Notes: generated by a model not told the origin, from the sequence alone. Shown: positions 49,533-59,602, counted from the first letter of the stretch. The stretch is DNA of 64,000 bases from HGM04593 sp045631205 (GCA_045631205.1 JAZQUI010000025.1:1-64000), one strand, 5' to 3'. Numbers and translations are program-made.

Positions 49533-50765
49533 TTATTTTTCGATAATACTCATTACAACCACACGGTTCCAACGGAAATCCTCGTCGTAAACACGCTCGG
49601 TGTCACCCTTTGCGTTTGTTTCGATACGGTCCTCTGCAATACCACACTCGTTGATGAGGTATTTTTTTACAGAATCGACTCTTCGCTGGCTGAGTCGCAT
49701 ATTGTACTCGGGGTATGCAGTCTCCTTGTCGGCATAACCGGTCAACATAATCTTTGTCTCGGGGTTACTCTTAAGATATTCTGCAATCTTATTGATTTGA
49801 GGTTTCTGTCCTTTTTCGATATATGACTTATCAATGAGGAAGCGTACTGCAAAAGGTGCAATAATGTTTTTTGCAGGAGCTTTTACCTCTTTTATTATTT
49901 GAGGCTGTGGCTTGTATGTATCCTCGTGGATAACAGGAATTTCAACAGTTGTTTTTGAGGTATTGCCTCCGAAATTATAACTTAAACCAATGGTAGCTGC
50001 TGCCAAGAAATCGAGTTTCTTGTAATCGCCGCCAAGTTCACCACCTATCACACCATCAAATGTCTCGTTGAGGAAGTTTGCTTGGAGGTCGGCCATAATA
50101 GAGAAACGTTTTGATACTTTATAGTCAATCTGTGTACCAACTTCTGCTCCCCAAGTATTGTTGTGGTGGAAACCCTGCTTTTTGAATGAGTAGGTGTATG
50201 TAGGGCCTGCATACAGCTGCACGCTCCAACGGTTGTCATTGTCGAACCATTTTACGACATCGGTCATTGCTGCAACGCTCAAATCCATGTATATGAATTT
50301 TCTGCGGAAGTATGCGATACCGTCTTTGTCAATGATGTACTGCATTTGGCTTGCGGGGTAGTCAAAGTCGTTCAATTTTTTGCCATAAATAGCTCCGGCG
50401 AGATAGTAAGCGCTAATTTTACCTACACCAATCTGGCCTCTAAGACCAAAATAACGGTTGAACCAGTGTCCTGCTGTTACGTTGATTCTGGCTCTTCTGC
50501 GGTCGATAAAGTTGTTTACTTTGTCATTAGCTTCGGCAGCAACGGCATTTACTCCGGCGCTGAACGAAACAAACCAATCGTTTTGTTTAAGTGCTGCGTC
50601 GTCGGCAACTATGTCGTCTTCTGCGCAACCCAATGTGCTCGCAAGGTAGCTTAAACGCGATTCGCGGATAGTGTCCGTCTTGATTGTTTGCGCATCAATT
50701 CCGTTGTTGACGAAAAGGATTGCTATACCAATCAACATCGTTCTGAAAATAATTGATTTATTCAT
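49533..50765 (-). CDS. OmpA-family outer-membrane protein
   Basis: 410 residues. The signal peptide (IFRTMLIGIAILFVNNGIDA) is followed by a barrel-like domain with aromatic strand ends (WFVSFSAGVNAVAAE, WFNRYFGLRGQIGVG). The C-terminal OmpA domain is clear: ITKIMLTGYADK-type core as KIMLTGYADKETAYPEYNMR, LSQRRVDSVKKYLI and IETNAKGDTE. It anchors the outer membrane to peptidoglycan. This tandem pair of OmpA-like proteins is a common Bacteroidales arrangement. Confidence 0.9.
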   Translation of the reverse strand: MNKSIIFRTMLIGIAILFVNNGIDAQTIKTDTIRESRLSYLASTLGCAEDDIVADDAALKQNDWFVSFSAGVNAVAAEANDKVNNFIDRRRARINVTAGHWFNRYFGLRGQIGVGKISAYYLAGAIYGKKLNDFDYPASQMQYIIDKDGIAYFRRKFIYMDLSVAAMTDVVKWFDNDNRWSVQLYAGPTYTYSFKKQGFHHNNTWGAEVGTQIDYKVSKRFSIMADLQANFLNETFDGVIGGELGGDYKKLDFLAAATIGLSYNFGGNTSKTTVEIPVIHEDTYKPQPQIIKEVKAPAKNIIAPFAVRFLIDKSYIEKGQKPQINKIAEYLKSNPETKIMLTGYADKETAYPEYNMRLSQRRVDSVKKYLINECGIAEDRIETNAKGDTERVYDEDFRWNRVVVMSIIEK

Positions 50766-50830
50766 TTTCTTTGTATTAAAATATGATATTTGTTTATTGT
50801 TTCGTTAGAGTTAACAAGTCAATTTCTTGG

Positions 50831-50838
50831 CAAAGGTA
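50831..50838 (-). promoter_or_regulatory. -7 box of the OmpA gene pair
   Basis: TACCTTTG on the minus strand, about 65 bp before the start. The -33 region (TTTC) is a weak match. Confidence 0.45.
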
Positions 50839-50902
50839 GAAAAAAAATATAAAATATTGAAATAAGAACTAATAAAATGAAAAAATGGCTCTGCAAAGTC
50901 TT

Positions 50903-51847
50903 TTAGCGCAACCTGATGATATCTCCGCTTTTTATACTTTTTTCTATATACTCGGGATTGTTCTTGTAAAGTTTGTCGAGTTTTATACCATACTTCTGCG
51001 ATATGTAGTGCATACTCTCTCCGGCATTGACGGTGTGCGTAGGGTATTGTTTGTCTGTTTTACTGTTTTTCTCTTCAAGATAAATGATGTCTCCGGCTTT
51101 TATATTGTACCCTTTATATAAGTCGTTGTATTTTATCAGTTTACTCTGCGATGTCCCGAACTCTTTGCTGAGCGATTTAAATGTATCCCCGGTGTCCCCT
51201 ATTATATACAGGAGACCGTTGGCTTTGTAGATGGTTCTGCTGTACTTCTCCTCGTGGGTTTCAAGAGCAACACCGCTGGATTTTTTGATATCTTTCATTG
51301 TGTATGAGTCGTATCGGTAAAGCTCGTATCGCTCTATGAGACTTATGAGTTTTGTGGGGTAGGCCGGGTCTTCGGCATAACCTGCCTTCTTGAGCCCTTT
51401 TGCCCATCCCTTGTAATCGGTCTTTTTAAGCTTGAAGAGTGATGCGTAGCGCTGGCGGTTGACAAGGAATGAAGAGTGGTCCTCGTAGGAGTCTCTTACG
51501 TTATCATATTTTCTAAAGTAACAGAGTTTCCCGTTGTCCAATGAGGAGGTTCTCTTGCCTGTCCAGTTCTTGTCGGCTTTTATGCCGAAGTGATTGTTTG
51601 AACTGCGTGACAATTTACTTTTGCCAGCCCCCGACTCAAGCAAACCTTGTGCCAGTGTAATGCTGGCCGGAATGTTGTGTCTTGTCATCTGCTCCACTGC
51701 AATGGGATAATATGTGAGAACATATCTTTCGTAGTCGTCACGTGCCTGTGATATGTTTTTTACCTGTGTGCTTGTTGCCTGTTTGCTTGTGCTGCAACCT
51801 GCGAGTATTAGGGCTGTCAATAATATGAATAGGAGTTGAATTCTCAT
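50903..51847 (-). CDS. Glucosaminidase-LysM lipoprotein (peptidoglycan hydrolase)
   Basis: About 314 residues. The lipoprotein signal MRIQLLFILLTALILAGC has a clear lipobox. The glucosaminidase (FlgJ/Acm-like, GH73) domain runs from about residue 40 to 190, with ASITLAQGLLESGAGKSKL holding the catalytic Glu, then NNHFGIKADKNWTGK and FRKYDNVRDSYEDHSSFL. Two LysM repeats follow (YIIGDTGDTFKSLSKEFG and HTVNAGESMHYISQKYGI). It would cleave glycan strands from the outer membrane. ATG 51853 is an equal start option. Confidence 0.93.
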   Translation of the reverse strand: MRIQLLFILLTALILAGCSTSKQATSTQVKNISQARDDYERYVLTYYPIAVEQMTRHNIPASITLAQGLLESGAGKSKLSRSSNNHFGIKADKNWTGKRTSSLDNGKLCYFRKYDNVRDSYEDHSSFLVNRQRYASLFKLKKTDYKGWAKGLKKAGYAEDPAYPTKLISLIERYELYRYDSYTMKDIKKSSGVALETHEEKYSRTIYKANGLLYIIGDTGDTFKSLSKEFGTSQSKLIKYNDLYKGYNIKAGDIIYLEEKNSKTDKQYPTHTVNAGESMHYISQKYGIKLDKLYKNNPEYIEKSIKSGDIIRLR

Positions 51848-51884
51848 TGTCAATATGTTTTGCGGCTACAAAATAAGTCAATAA

Positions 51885-51916
51885 ATTGCTTTTGCGCAAC
51901 AAAAATAGTATCTTCG
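51885..51916 (+). promoter_or_regulatory. Possible promoter of cdd
   Basis: ATTG (51885-51888), 20-bp spacer, TATCTTCG (51909-51916), a one-base variant of the -7 consensus. It overlaps a minus-strand TATTTTTG (51900-51907) that may serve the LysM gene. Confidence 0.45.
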
Positions 51917-52000
51917 CCCTATAAAATGCCCAAATCTCATGTGGTTTTGGCTATTCTACTTGTTGGATTTTTGTAAAGTGTAACTAAAAATTGATTAATT

Positions 52001-52486
52001 ATGAAAGAACTTGTTTTGCAGACAAAAGTAAATGTTTGCTTGTACGATGAGTTGTCGGCCGAAGATAGGGAGGTGGTTGATGCGGCACGTGCTGCGACTG
52101 CAAACAGTTATGCCATATATTCGGGATTTAACGTAGGTGCAGCCGTGCGTTTGGCTAATGGTGTTATAGTAAAAGGCAGCAACCAGGAAAATGCAGCCTA
52201 TCCATCGGGGCTTTGTGCCGAGCGTACCACGTTGTTTTGGGCAAATTCGCAATATCCCGATCAGGCTGTGCTGACTCTTGCCATTGCTGCCCGTACTGCG
52301 AATGGTGAACTCGATACTCCCATTCCGCCTTGCGGTGCTTGCCGTCAGGTAATTTTAGAGACTGAAAAACGCTTTGGTAAAGCCATAAGAATTATACTGT
52401 TTGGCGCAAAAGAGAGTTACGTTGTGGAGGATGGAATTAAAGCGCTTCTTCCCCTTTCTTTCGATTCAGCTTTTCTTGACGAATGA
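52001..52486 (+). CDS. cdd: Cytidine deaminase
   Basis: A 161-residue zinc enzyme that deaminates cytidine and deoxycytidine for pyrimidine salvage. Zinc and catalytic residues are in LCAERTTLFWANS (Cys-Ala-Glu) and PPCGACRQVILE (PCxxC). SGFNVGAAV is the substrate-binding loop. It overlaps the phosphatase gene by 4 bp (ATGA), and ruvC follows. Confidence 0.95.
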   Translation: MKELVLQTKVNVCLYDELSAEDREVVDAARAATANSYAIYSGFNVGAAVRLANGVIVKGSNQENAAYPSGLCAERTTLFWANSQYPDQAVLTLAIAARTANGELDTPIPPCGACRQVILETEKRFGKAIRIILFGAKESYVVEDGIKALLPLSFDSAFLDE

Positions 52487-52965
52487 AAAAGATACTTTTT
52501 GTGTGTCACGGGAACATCTGTCGTTCACCGATGGCGGAATTTATTATGAAGAATATTGCAAAATCGGCAGGTGTTGTCGATGCGATGCATATAGAATCGG
52601 CGGCTACAAGTAGCGAGGAAATTGGCAATGGCGTTTATCCGCCTGCGGTGCGCGAACTTGCTCGTCACGGAATTTCGTGCGAAGGAAAACGTGCCCGTCG
52701 CATCACTGTGGACGATTTTTCAGCATTCGATTTAATTGTGGTAATGGAGGATTACAACTTGCGTAATATGCGCTCGTTGCTTTCGGGTGCGGGTAGTGAA
52801 AAAGTATGGAAACTGCTCGACTTTGAGGGGTGTTCTTCTGCGGGCGTGGCATCAAGGTTGTCGGGTGGTGATATATCTGATCCTTGGTATCATGGTAATT
52901 TTTCGCAGACATATGCCGAAATAGAGCGCGGTTGCAAAGGTTTAATGCGTTATGTTGGTTTCTGA
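52483..52965 (+). CDS. Low molecular weight protein-tyrosine phosphatase
   Basis: 160 residues. The P-loop CHGNICRSPMAEF (C-x5-R-S) follows the N-terminal strand KKILFV, and the general-acid Asp is in DPWYHG near residue 130. Related Wzb-type enzymes dephosphorylate capsule tyrosine kinases, but this one lies outside the capsule locus and is coupled to cdd and ruvC, so its target is open. Confidence 0.94.
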   Translation: MKKILFVCHGNICRSPMAEFIMKNIAKSAGVVDAMHIESAATSSEEIGNGVYPPAVRELARHGISCEGKRARRITVDDFSAFDLIVVMEDYNLRNMRSLLSGAGSEKVWKLLDFEGCSSAGVASRLSGGDISDPWYHGNFSQTYAEIERGCKGLMRYVGF

Positions 52966-52966
52966 T

Positions 52967-53539
52967 ATGCAGCAGACAACCCCCACTGACGACAGAGTGA
53001 TTATGGGTATAGACCCCGGTACAAATCTCATGGGTTATGCTTTCATAGGTGTGAACGGTAATAAGGCACGTCTGATAGATATGGGTGTCATAGACTTGCG
53101 CAAATGTCACGACAGTTATATAAAACTTGGTGAGATATTTACCCGTGTACAGGGGTTAATAAATTCTTACTTGCCCGACGAATTGGCTATTGAGGCTCCA
53201 TTCTTTGGAAAAAACGTACAGAGTATGCTTAAATTGGGGCGTGCACAGGGTGTGGCGATAGCCGCTGCCATAAGCCGCGATGTTCCTATCCACGAGTATG
53301 CTCCGTTGAAAATAAAGATGGCTATAACGGGTAACGGTTCGGCCTCAAAACAACAGGTTGCCGAGATGTTGAGGCGCATGCTTAATATTCCCTCATATGA
53401 AATGCCACGGTTTATGGATGCTACCGATGCACTTGGTGCTGCTTTTTGCCACTATCTGCAACGTGGTAACCCGGTAACAAGTGTAAAGTATAGCAGTTGG
53501 GCCGATTTCGCACGTAAAAACAGCGACAAGATAAGGTAA
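52967..53539 (+). CDS. ruvC: Holliday junction resolvase RuvC
   Basis: About 190 residues. Catalytic acids are in IMGIDPGTNLMGYAFI (Asp), LAIEAPFFGKNVQSML (Glu) and FMDATDALGAAFCHYL (Asp pair). It cuts four-way junctions with RuvAB. I chose ATG 52967, one base after the preceding gene's stop; ATG 52952 overlaps that gene. The stop codon is inside the terminator loop. Confidence 0.96.
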   Translation: MQQTTPTDDRVIMGIDPGTNLMGYAFIGVNGNKARLIDMGVIDLRKCHDSYIKLGEIFTRVQGLINSYLPDELAIEAPFFGKNVQSMLKLGRAQGVAIAAAISRDVPIHEYAPLKIKMAITGNGSASKQQVAEMLRRMLNIPSYEMPRFMDATDALGAAFCHYLQRGNPVTSVKYSSWADFARKNSDKIR

Positions 53540-53558
53540 CCTTGTCGCTGTTTTTTTT
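53516..53558 (+). terminator. Terminator of the cdd-ruvC operon
   Basis: 15-bp stem aaaaacagcgacaag / cttgtcgctgttttt with a 10-nt loop and a further T run. The ruvC stop lies in the loop. Confidence 0.88.
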
Positions 53559-53610
53559 TGTTTGCATTTGTTTGCGATAAACTGCACGCAAGCAGTGTCT
53601 ATTTTCTTAA

Positions 53611-55602
53611 TCAATATTTGTATAGCTTGTAAGTTGTACGCAGTACTTGGAACTCTGTGCGGCGGTTCAGTTGGTTACATATCTCTTTTTGTTCCTCGTC
53701 TTCGAGATTGTTTATGAAGTCCTCGGTGAGTACATCGTTCTCCTTTAGGAATGTGTATTTCTCCGTCAACTTTTTGTGTATAATTTTAGGTTTATCTTCA
53801 CCATAACCCTTTGGTGTAAGTCTCTCCTTTTCAATGCCGTGCTCTATGAGGTATTTTACCACCGATTCGGCGCGTGCCTGGGATAGTTTCAAGTTGTAGC
53901 TGTCGCTGCCTTTATAGTCGCAGTGAGCACTTAACTCAATGGTTACATTGGGGTTTAGATTAAGCAATTTGACAAGCTCATCGAGTGATGCTTCCGACTC
54001 GGGAGTGAGTGTTGCCTTGTCAAATTCGTAGAAAATGTTATCAATGAGTACAGGTCGGGTGATGGATGGCAGTGCAAAGTCGCGTTGATAACTGACGGAG
54101 CCTTCAATTGTGTCGGCCGACAGTTCCTGCATCGTATTCAGGTAACCTTTGCAACTACCGAGTAATACATAGTCCACTCCCGGTGTAACACGCACTGAAT
54201 ATGAACCATCTTTCATCACTCCGAAACTGGTGTTTGTTCCATCTCTTCCAACCATGTGTATAACTCCTTCGGGCAGTTCATAGCCATCTTTCTCGTATAT
54301 CCAGCCGTATAGTGTGTGTATGGTTTCGGGTAGCAGGAATGAATATATATGATCCCATCCTCGTGCGTCTCCACGGTTCGATGAGAAGAAACCGCGATAG
54401 AGGCCGGGGGCAAATGTCATGCCGAAATCGTCGCCGTTGGAGTTGATGGGTGCCATCATATTCTCTACCTTCCACACGGTGTCGTTTACCTGTGTGGCAC
54501 AATAGATATCAAGTCCACCCATACCAGGGTAACCATCGGAAGAGAAAAAGAGTTCTCCGTTTGGCCCGAAAGAGGGAAATTGTTCGTCTCCCTCTGTATT
54601 TATACCTTCTCCAAGGTTCTCTACAATGCCCTGCAGTGCTTTGTTGCCTCCAATGAAATATCTCCATATATCGAGGCCGCCGAAACCTCCGGGCATATTA
54701 GACGTGAAGTACAACCAATCGCCATCGGGTGATACGGCCGGGTGTGCAAACGATGATAATGTATCGGTTGATATTTCCACCTTTTGCACTCCGCTCCACG
54801 CGGCATCGCTTCTGTTGCTACGATATATAGAGGCGTAACGGGGGTATTGATCATCGGTGACACAGCGGGTAAAATACATAGTCTTTCCATCGGGCGTGAA
54901 TGCGCATGCTCCGTCTTCGTATTCGCTGTTTATCTCACTTTCTATTACTTCGGTTTTTTGCCATTTGCCCTTATCGTCACGTCGTGTGAGAAAGATATCG
55001 GCTTTCTTTTGTCCTGTTATGCCGCTGATATCGTCGCCTTTGGCCTCTTTGCGTGTCGATGTGGTTACTATCATAGTGGTATCGTCGCCCACATACATAG
55101 GGCAGTAGTCACTACGCTGTCCGTTAAGTTCTTTGGAGCGTTTTACAATGTAGCGGTTTGGGCTTTTCTTCCATTCGAGCGACTGAATGGCTGCTTGCAG
55201 GCCTACTTGCGCGAGGCGGTCTTCGGGGTTTAATTGCAGGAATGCCTCATAGCTGTTCTTCGCGTCTTTGTAGTCTCCCTTTTCTAGTTGTGCGTCGGCA
55301 AGGTGGCGCAATGCAAGCGAGTCGGGGTATTTGTAGCGTACTGCATTACCATAAGCTCCAACTGCACGTACTGCATTATTGCTCTTGCGGTAGCATTCGC
55401 CCATTTTCCAAGCAACCTCTGCACGTCTGCTTTTTTCTTTGGGCGATATCTTGCGATAAGCCTTTCTGTATTGTCGCGCAGCTTCGTAATATTCGTTTAT
55501 GGCTGCATATTGGTCACCCTTCCTTATGGCTCTTTCGCTGCCACAGGATGTTATTGCTATCAGTATTAGTGATGCTATGCTGTATAGTAGTACTTTTTTC
55601 AT
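53611..55602 (-). CDS. porE: PorE-like TPR/propeller/CRD/OmpA lipoprotein (type IX secretion)
   Basis: 663 residues. A lipoprotein signal (LIAITSCGS) is followed by TPR-like helices (about 25-150, IRKGDQYAAINEYYEAARQY), then a PD40/WD40-like propeller (about 160-430, with PDGKTMYFTRC, PDGDWLYFTSNMPGGFGGLD and FGPNGELFFSSDGYPGMGGL). A carboxypeptidase-regulatory-like domain follows (HTLYGWIYEKDGYELPEG), then a C-terminal OmpA domain (IELSAHCDYKGSDSYNLKLS). That exact domain order is the one described for PorE of Porphyromonas gingivalis. The family has paralogues, so the specific symbol is less sure than the architecture. Confidence 0.8.
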   Translation of the reverse strand: MKKVLLYSIASLILIAITSCGSERAIRKGDQYAAINEYYEAARQYRKAYRKISPKEKSRRAEVAWKMGECYRKSNNAVRAVGAYGNAVRYKYPDSLALRHLADAQLEKGDYKDAKNSYEAFLQLNPEDRLAQVGLQAAIQSLEWKKSPNRYIVKRSKELNGQRSDYCPMYVGDDTTMIVTTSTRKEAKGDDISGITGQKKADIFLTRRDDKGKWQKTEVIESEINSEYEDGACAFTPDGKTMYFTRCVTDDQYPRYASIYRSNRSDAAWSGVQKVEISTDTLSSFAHPAVSPDGDWLYFTSNMPGGFGGLDIWRYFIGGNKALQGIVENLGEGINTEGDEQFPSFGPNGELFFSSDGYPGMGGLDIYCATQVNDTVWKVENMMAPINSNGDDFGMTFAPGLYRGFFSSNRGDARGWDHIYSFLLPETIHTLYGWIYEKDGYELPEGVIHMVGRDGTNTSFGVMKDGSYSVRVTPGVDYVLLGSCKGYLNTMQELSADTIEGSVSYQRDFALPSITRPVLIDNIFYEFDKATLTPESEASLDELVKLLNLNPNVTIELSAHCDYKGSDSYNLKLSQARAESVVKYLIEHGIEKERLTPKGYGEDKPKIIHKKLTEKYTFLKENDVLTEDFINNLEDEEQKEICNQLNRRTEFQVLRTTYKLYKY

Positions 55603-55657
55603 ATAATAATGTTCGTAGTTTTAAATAACTGATTTTTCTTGAAATTATTATATGTTG

Positions 55658-57448
55658 CTATTTCTTTTCGGCCAAATTGTTGATTGTGCAATTGTCGCTG
55701 AGTACATCTTTTACAATTTTGTCGAGCATCTGTTTGAGTTCCTCAATAAAGGTCTTTGCTTCGTATTCTCTCTTTTCAATGTCGCGTAGTTTTTTCTCCC
55801 ATTGTCCGGTAAGTTCGGCACTTTTCAGCAACTCGTTCTTTATTATGCCGATAAGTTCTGTGCCGGTGGCAGTGGGTAATATATTCTTTTTCTCGCGACG
55901 CATATAGTTGCGTTTGAAGAGTGTCTCTATGATATTTGCGCGTGTTGAGGGGCGGCCTATACCGTTTTCCTTCATTGCATCGCGCAACTCCTCGTTATCT
56001 ACAAACTTGCCGGCAGTTTCCATGGCGCGCAATAGTGTAGCTTCGGTATAAGGCTTAAGAGGTGTTGTCCATTTTTCGGCAAGTTCAGGTGTGTGGGGAC
56101 CCTCTTCACCTTTTGTGAAATGGGGCAAAATCTTGTCGTTTTCCTCCTTTTCATCGTTTGTTTCTCCCGAAAAGACAACCTTCCATCCGGCATCGGTTAT
56201 CTCTTTACCTGTTGTTTTGAATGGTACTCCGCCGCTTTCGCCTTGCACTGTTGTGGTGCGGAATTTGCAGTCGGGGTAGAAAATCGCAATAAAGTGCAGT
56301 GCTATGAGGTTGTATAGCTTCTTCTCAAGATCGGTAAGTCCTTGCGGATAAACTCCTGTGGGTATAATGGCGTGGTGGTCGGTAACTTTTTTGTTATCGA
56401 ACACTTTTTTTGACTTTGGCAATGGTTTCCCTTCAAGCGGTGCAACCAAGGTTTGGTAGTCGCGCAGGCCTTTAAGAATATTGGCGCATTTGGGGTAGAT
56501 GTCGTCGCTCAAAAAAGTGGTGTCCACGCGTGGGTAGGTGGTAAGCTTCTTTTCGTAGAGCGACTGAATGGTCTGCAGGGTTACTTCGGCCGAAAGACCG
56601 AATTTTTTATTGCAGTCTACCTGTAGCGATGTAAGGTCGTAAAGACGTGGCGGCAATTCGGTGCCGTTCTTTGCTGCAACGTCGGTTATAGTAAAAGGCT
56701 GGCCTGTAATGCTTGCCAATGCTTCTTGTGCTTCTTCTATGTTCTCGTATTTGCCTTTTGCAGCGTTGAATTGCGTATCGCGATATGTCGTTTTCAGTTC
56801 CCAATATTGTTTGGGAACAAAGTTCTCTATTTCCTGCTGTCGTTTTACCACAAGCGCGAGTGTTGGTGTCTGTACACGGCCAATTGAGAGTACCTGGCGG
56901 TTCTTGCCATACTTCAATGTGTAGAGTCGTGTGGCATTCATTCCTAAAAGCCAGTCGCCTATGGCGCGTGAGAGACCAGCTTCGTAAAGGGGCTGATACT
57001 CGCTTTGGTCTTTAAGTGTGGCAAATCCCTCGCGTATGGCCTCTTCGGTAAGTGATGATACCCATAAGCGCTTTACGGGGCATTTTGCCTGCGTTTTTTG
57101 TATTACCCAACGTTGTATAAGTTCTCCTTCCTGGCCGGCATCGCCACAATTTATAATGCTGTCGGCCTCCAGCATAAGTTTCTCTATTACAGAGAATTGT
57201 TTTTCAATACCTTTGTCATTGATTAGCTTTATGCCGAAGCGAGGTGGAACCATCGGCAAACTGCCGAGGCTCCACCTTTGCCACATTTGTGTGTAATCGC
57301 CGGGTTCTTTAAGAGTGCATAGGTGTCCGAAAGTCCATGTAACACGATATCCGTTACCTTCGTAAAATCCATCGCGTTTGTTTTTCGCTCCCAGAATTTC
57401 TGCAATCTCTTTTGCGACGGAGGGTTTCTCTGCTATACAAACAATCAT
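55658..57448 (-). CDS. topB: DNA topoisomerase III
   Basis: 596 residues of a type IA topoisomerase. The Toprim domain starts MIVCIAEKPSVAKEIAEILG and has ADSIINCGDAGQEGELIQRW. The catalytic Tyr is in KKLTTYPRVDTTFLSDD; IGRVQTPTLALVV and DHHAIIPTG are the conserved cleft motifs, and ENGIGRPSTRANIIETL is the late signature. It ends soon after the core and lacks the C-terminal extension or zinc fingers of longer forms. It follows mutB by 12 bp. Confidence 0.93.
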   Translation of the reverse strand: MIVCIAEKPSVAKEIAEILGAKNKRDGFYEGNGYRVTWTFGHLCTLKEPGDYTQMWQRWSLGSLPMVPPRFGIKLINDKGIEKQFSVIEKLMLEADSIINCGDAGQEGELIQRWVIQKTQAKCPVKRLWVSSLTEEAIREGFATLKDQSEYQPLYEAGLSRAIGDWLLGMNATRLYTLKYGKNRQVLSIGRVQTPTLALVVKRQQEIENFVPKQYWELKTTYRDTQFNAAKGKYENIEEAQEALASITGQPFTITDVAAKNGTELPPRLYDLTSLQVDCNKKFGLSAEVTLQTIQSLYEKKLTTYPRVDTTFLSDDIYPKCANILKGLRDYQTLVAPLEGKPLPKSKKVFDNKKVTDHHAIIPTGVYPQGLTDLEKKLYNLIALHFIAIFYPDCKFRTTTVQGESGGVPFKTTGKEITDAGWKVVFSGETNDEKEENDKILPHFTKGEEGPHTPELAEKWTTPLKPYTEATLLRAMETAGKFVDNEELRDAMKENGIGRPSTRANIIETLFKRNYMRREKKNILPTATGTELIGIIKNELLKSAELTGQWEKKLRDIEKREYEAKTFIEELKQMLDKIVKDVLSDNCTINNLAEKK

Positions 57449-57460
57449 TCAGCCCTCCCT

Positions 57461-59590
57461 TTATTCTCTATTTAGGAATATTTCCATAAGTTCGCAAGCC
57501 GCTTTTGCCACGCTTGTTCCGGGGCCGAAGATGCCGATAACGCCGGCGCGGTATAGGAAATCGTAATCCTGTGCAGGTATAACACCACCTGCAAAGACCA
57601 TAATATCCTCGCGACCGAGCTTTGCAAGTTCCTCAATAAGTTGCGGGACAAGTGTTTTGTGTCCGGCTGCAAGTGACGATACGCCCACGGCGTGAACATC
57701 GTTTTCGACGGCTTGGCGTGCAACCTCGGCAGGTGTTTGGAAAAGCATACCCATATCCACGTCGAAACCGCAGTCGGCATAACCGGTAGCTACCACCTTT
57801 GCGCCACGGTCGTGACCATCCTGTCCCATTTTGGCTATCATAACTCGGGGACGGCGTCCCTCTTTCTTTGCAAACTCTTCGGTCAGGCGACAAGCCTTTT
57901 TGAAGGTCTCGTCGTCTTTGCTTTCTGCTGAATACACGCCTGAAATTGTTCTTATAACTGCTTTGTAACGGCCTGCAACAGCTTCGCAGGCATCTGAAAT
58001 CTCTCCAAGTGTAGCGCGCAAGCCTGCAGCTTCCACTGCGGCTTCAAGCAGGTTGCCTTCGCCACTTTTTGCACACTCCGTGATTTTGTCGAGCGCAGCT
58101 TTTACCGCCTTTTCATCGCGGTTTTTACGGTTGCGCTCTATGGCATCAAGTTGTTCTTTGCGTACGGCTGTGTTGTCTATCTCAAGAATATCGATAGGCT
58201 CTTCTTCGGCAAGGCAGAATGCGTTTGTGCCCACGATTATCTGTTTGCCGCTGTCGATGCGTGCCTGTGTGCGTGCTGCAGCCTCTTCAATGCGCATCTT
58301 GGGAAGTCCTGTTTCTATGGCTTTGGCCATTCCGCCAAGTTCCTCAATCTCCTGAATTAGTTTCCAGGCCTTGTCGGCAATCTCTTTTGTAAGGCTTTCA
58401 ATGTAGTATGAACCACCCCAGGGATCTATTACGCGGCAGATATTTGTCTCTTCTTGCAAGTAAATCTGTGTGTTGCGGGCAATACGTGCCGAAAAGTCTG
58501 TGGGTAGGGCAATAGCCTCGTCGAGTGCGTTGGTGTGCAATGATTGTGTGTGTCCCATAGCGGCACTCATAGCCTCAATTACAGTGCGTCCCACGTTATT
58601 GAAGGGGTCCTGCTCGGTGAGCGACCATCCCGATGTCTGGCAGTGTGTGCGCAGAGCCATTGACTTGTAGTTTTTGGGGTTGAACTGTTTTATGATTTTT
58701 GCCCACAACATACGTGCTGCACGCATTTTTGCAATCTCCATAAAGGGGTTCATACCTATGCCCCAGAAGAAAGAGAGGCGTGGTGCGAATGCATCGATAT
58801 CAATACCTGCATTCACTCCGGCACGCACATATTCAAGACCATCGGCAAGGGTATAGGCAAGCTCAATGTCGGCCGATGCTCCAGCCTCCTGCATATGGTA
58901 ACCCGAAATTGATATAGAGTTGAACTTGGGCATCTTCTGCGATGTATAGGCGAAAATGTCGCTTATTATGCGCATTGAGAATGCAGGGGGGTATATATAG
59001 GTGTTGCGCACCATAAACTCTTTGAGGATGTCGTTCTGTATGGTACCGGCCATCTCTTCGAGTTTTGCTCCTTGCTCGAGTGCTGCATTTATGTAGAATG
59101 CAAGCACGGGAAGCACGGCACCGTTCATTGTCATTGAAACGGACATTTTGTTAAGGGGAATACCGTCGAAGAGTTGCTCCATATTCTCCATACAGCAGAT
59201 TGAAACACCAGCTTTTCCCACATCGCCAACTACGCGCTCGTTGTCGGGGTTGTATCCGCGGTGTGTAGGCAGGTCAAATGCGACGGAGAGTCCTTTTTGT
59301 CCCGATGCGAGGTTGCGGCGGTAGAAGGCGTTACTCTCCTCGGCGGTGGAGAAACCTGCGTACTGTCTGATGGTCCACGGGCGGAAAGTGTACATCATTG
59401 AGTAAGGTCCACGAAGGAATGGGGGCAAGCCCGCTGCATAGTCGAGGTGTTCCATCTCCTCTAGGTCCTTTGCGGTGTACACCGGTTTTACTTTAATCTG
59501 TTCGGCTGTTTCCCACACGCTTTCATACGCGGGAGCAGCCACGGTTGCGTTATTCGCAAATATATCTATGTTATTGAAATCTTTTCTCAT
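57461..59590 (-). CDS. mutB: Methylmalonyl-CoA mutase large (catalytic) subunit
   Basis: 709 residues. The TIM-barrel part has YAGFSTAEESNAFYRRNLAS, VAFDLPTHRGYN and the active-site region HCQTSGWSLTEQDPFNNVGR. The C-terminal cobalamin-binding domain has KMGQDGHDRGAKVVATGYAD (DxHxxG) and later FAGGVIP. It isomerises succinyl-CoA and methylmalonyl-CoA, a step of propionate formation in Bacteroidales. Pairs with mutA 12 bp upstream. Confidence 0.97.
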   Translation of the reverse strand: MRKDFNNIDIFANNATVAAPAYESVWETAEQIKVKPVYTAKDLEEMEHLDYAAGLPPFLRGPYSMMYTFRPWTIRQYAGFSTAEESNAFYRRNLASGQKGLSVAFDLPTHRGYNPDNERVVGDVGKAGVSICCMENMEQLFDGIPLNKMSVSMTMNGAVLPVLAFYINAALEQGAKLEEMAGTIQNDILKEFMVRNTYIYPPAFSMRIISDIFAYTSQKMPKFNSISISGYHMQEAGASADIELAYTLADGLEYVRAGVNAGIDIDAFAPRLSFFWGIGMNPFMEIAKMRAARMLWAKIIKQFNPKNYKSMALRTHCQTSGWSLTEQDPFNNVGRTVIEAMSAAMGHTQSLHTNALDEAIALPTDFSARIARNTQIYLQEETNICRVIDPWGGSYYIESLTKEIADKAWKLIQEIEELGGMAKAIETGLPKMRIEEAAARTQARIDSGKQIIVGTNAFCLAEEEPIDILEIDNTAVRKEQLDAIERNRKNRDEKAVKAALDKITECAKSGEGNLLEAAVEAAGLRATLGEISDACEAVAGRYKAVIRTISGVYSAESKDDETFKKACRLTEEFAKKEGRRPRVMIAKMGQDGHDRGAKVVATGYADCGFDVDMGMLFQTPAEVARQAVENDVHAVGVSSLAAGHKTLVPQLIEELAKLGREDIMVFAGGVIPAQDYDFLYRAGVIGIFGPGTSVAKAACELMEIFLNRE

Positions 59591-59602
59591 AGCTGTTTCT
59601 TT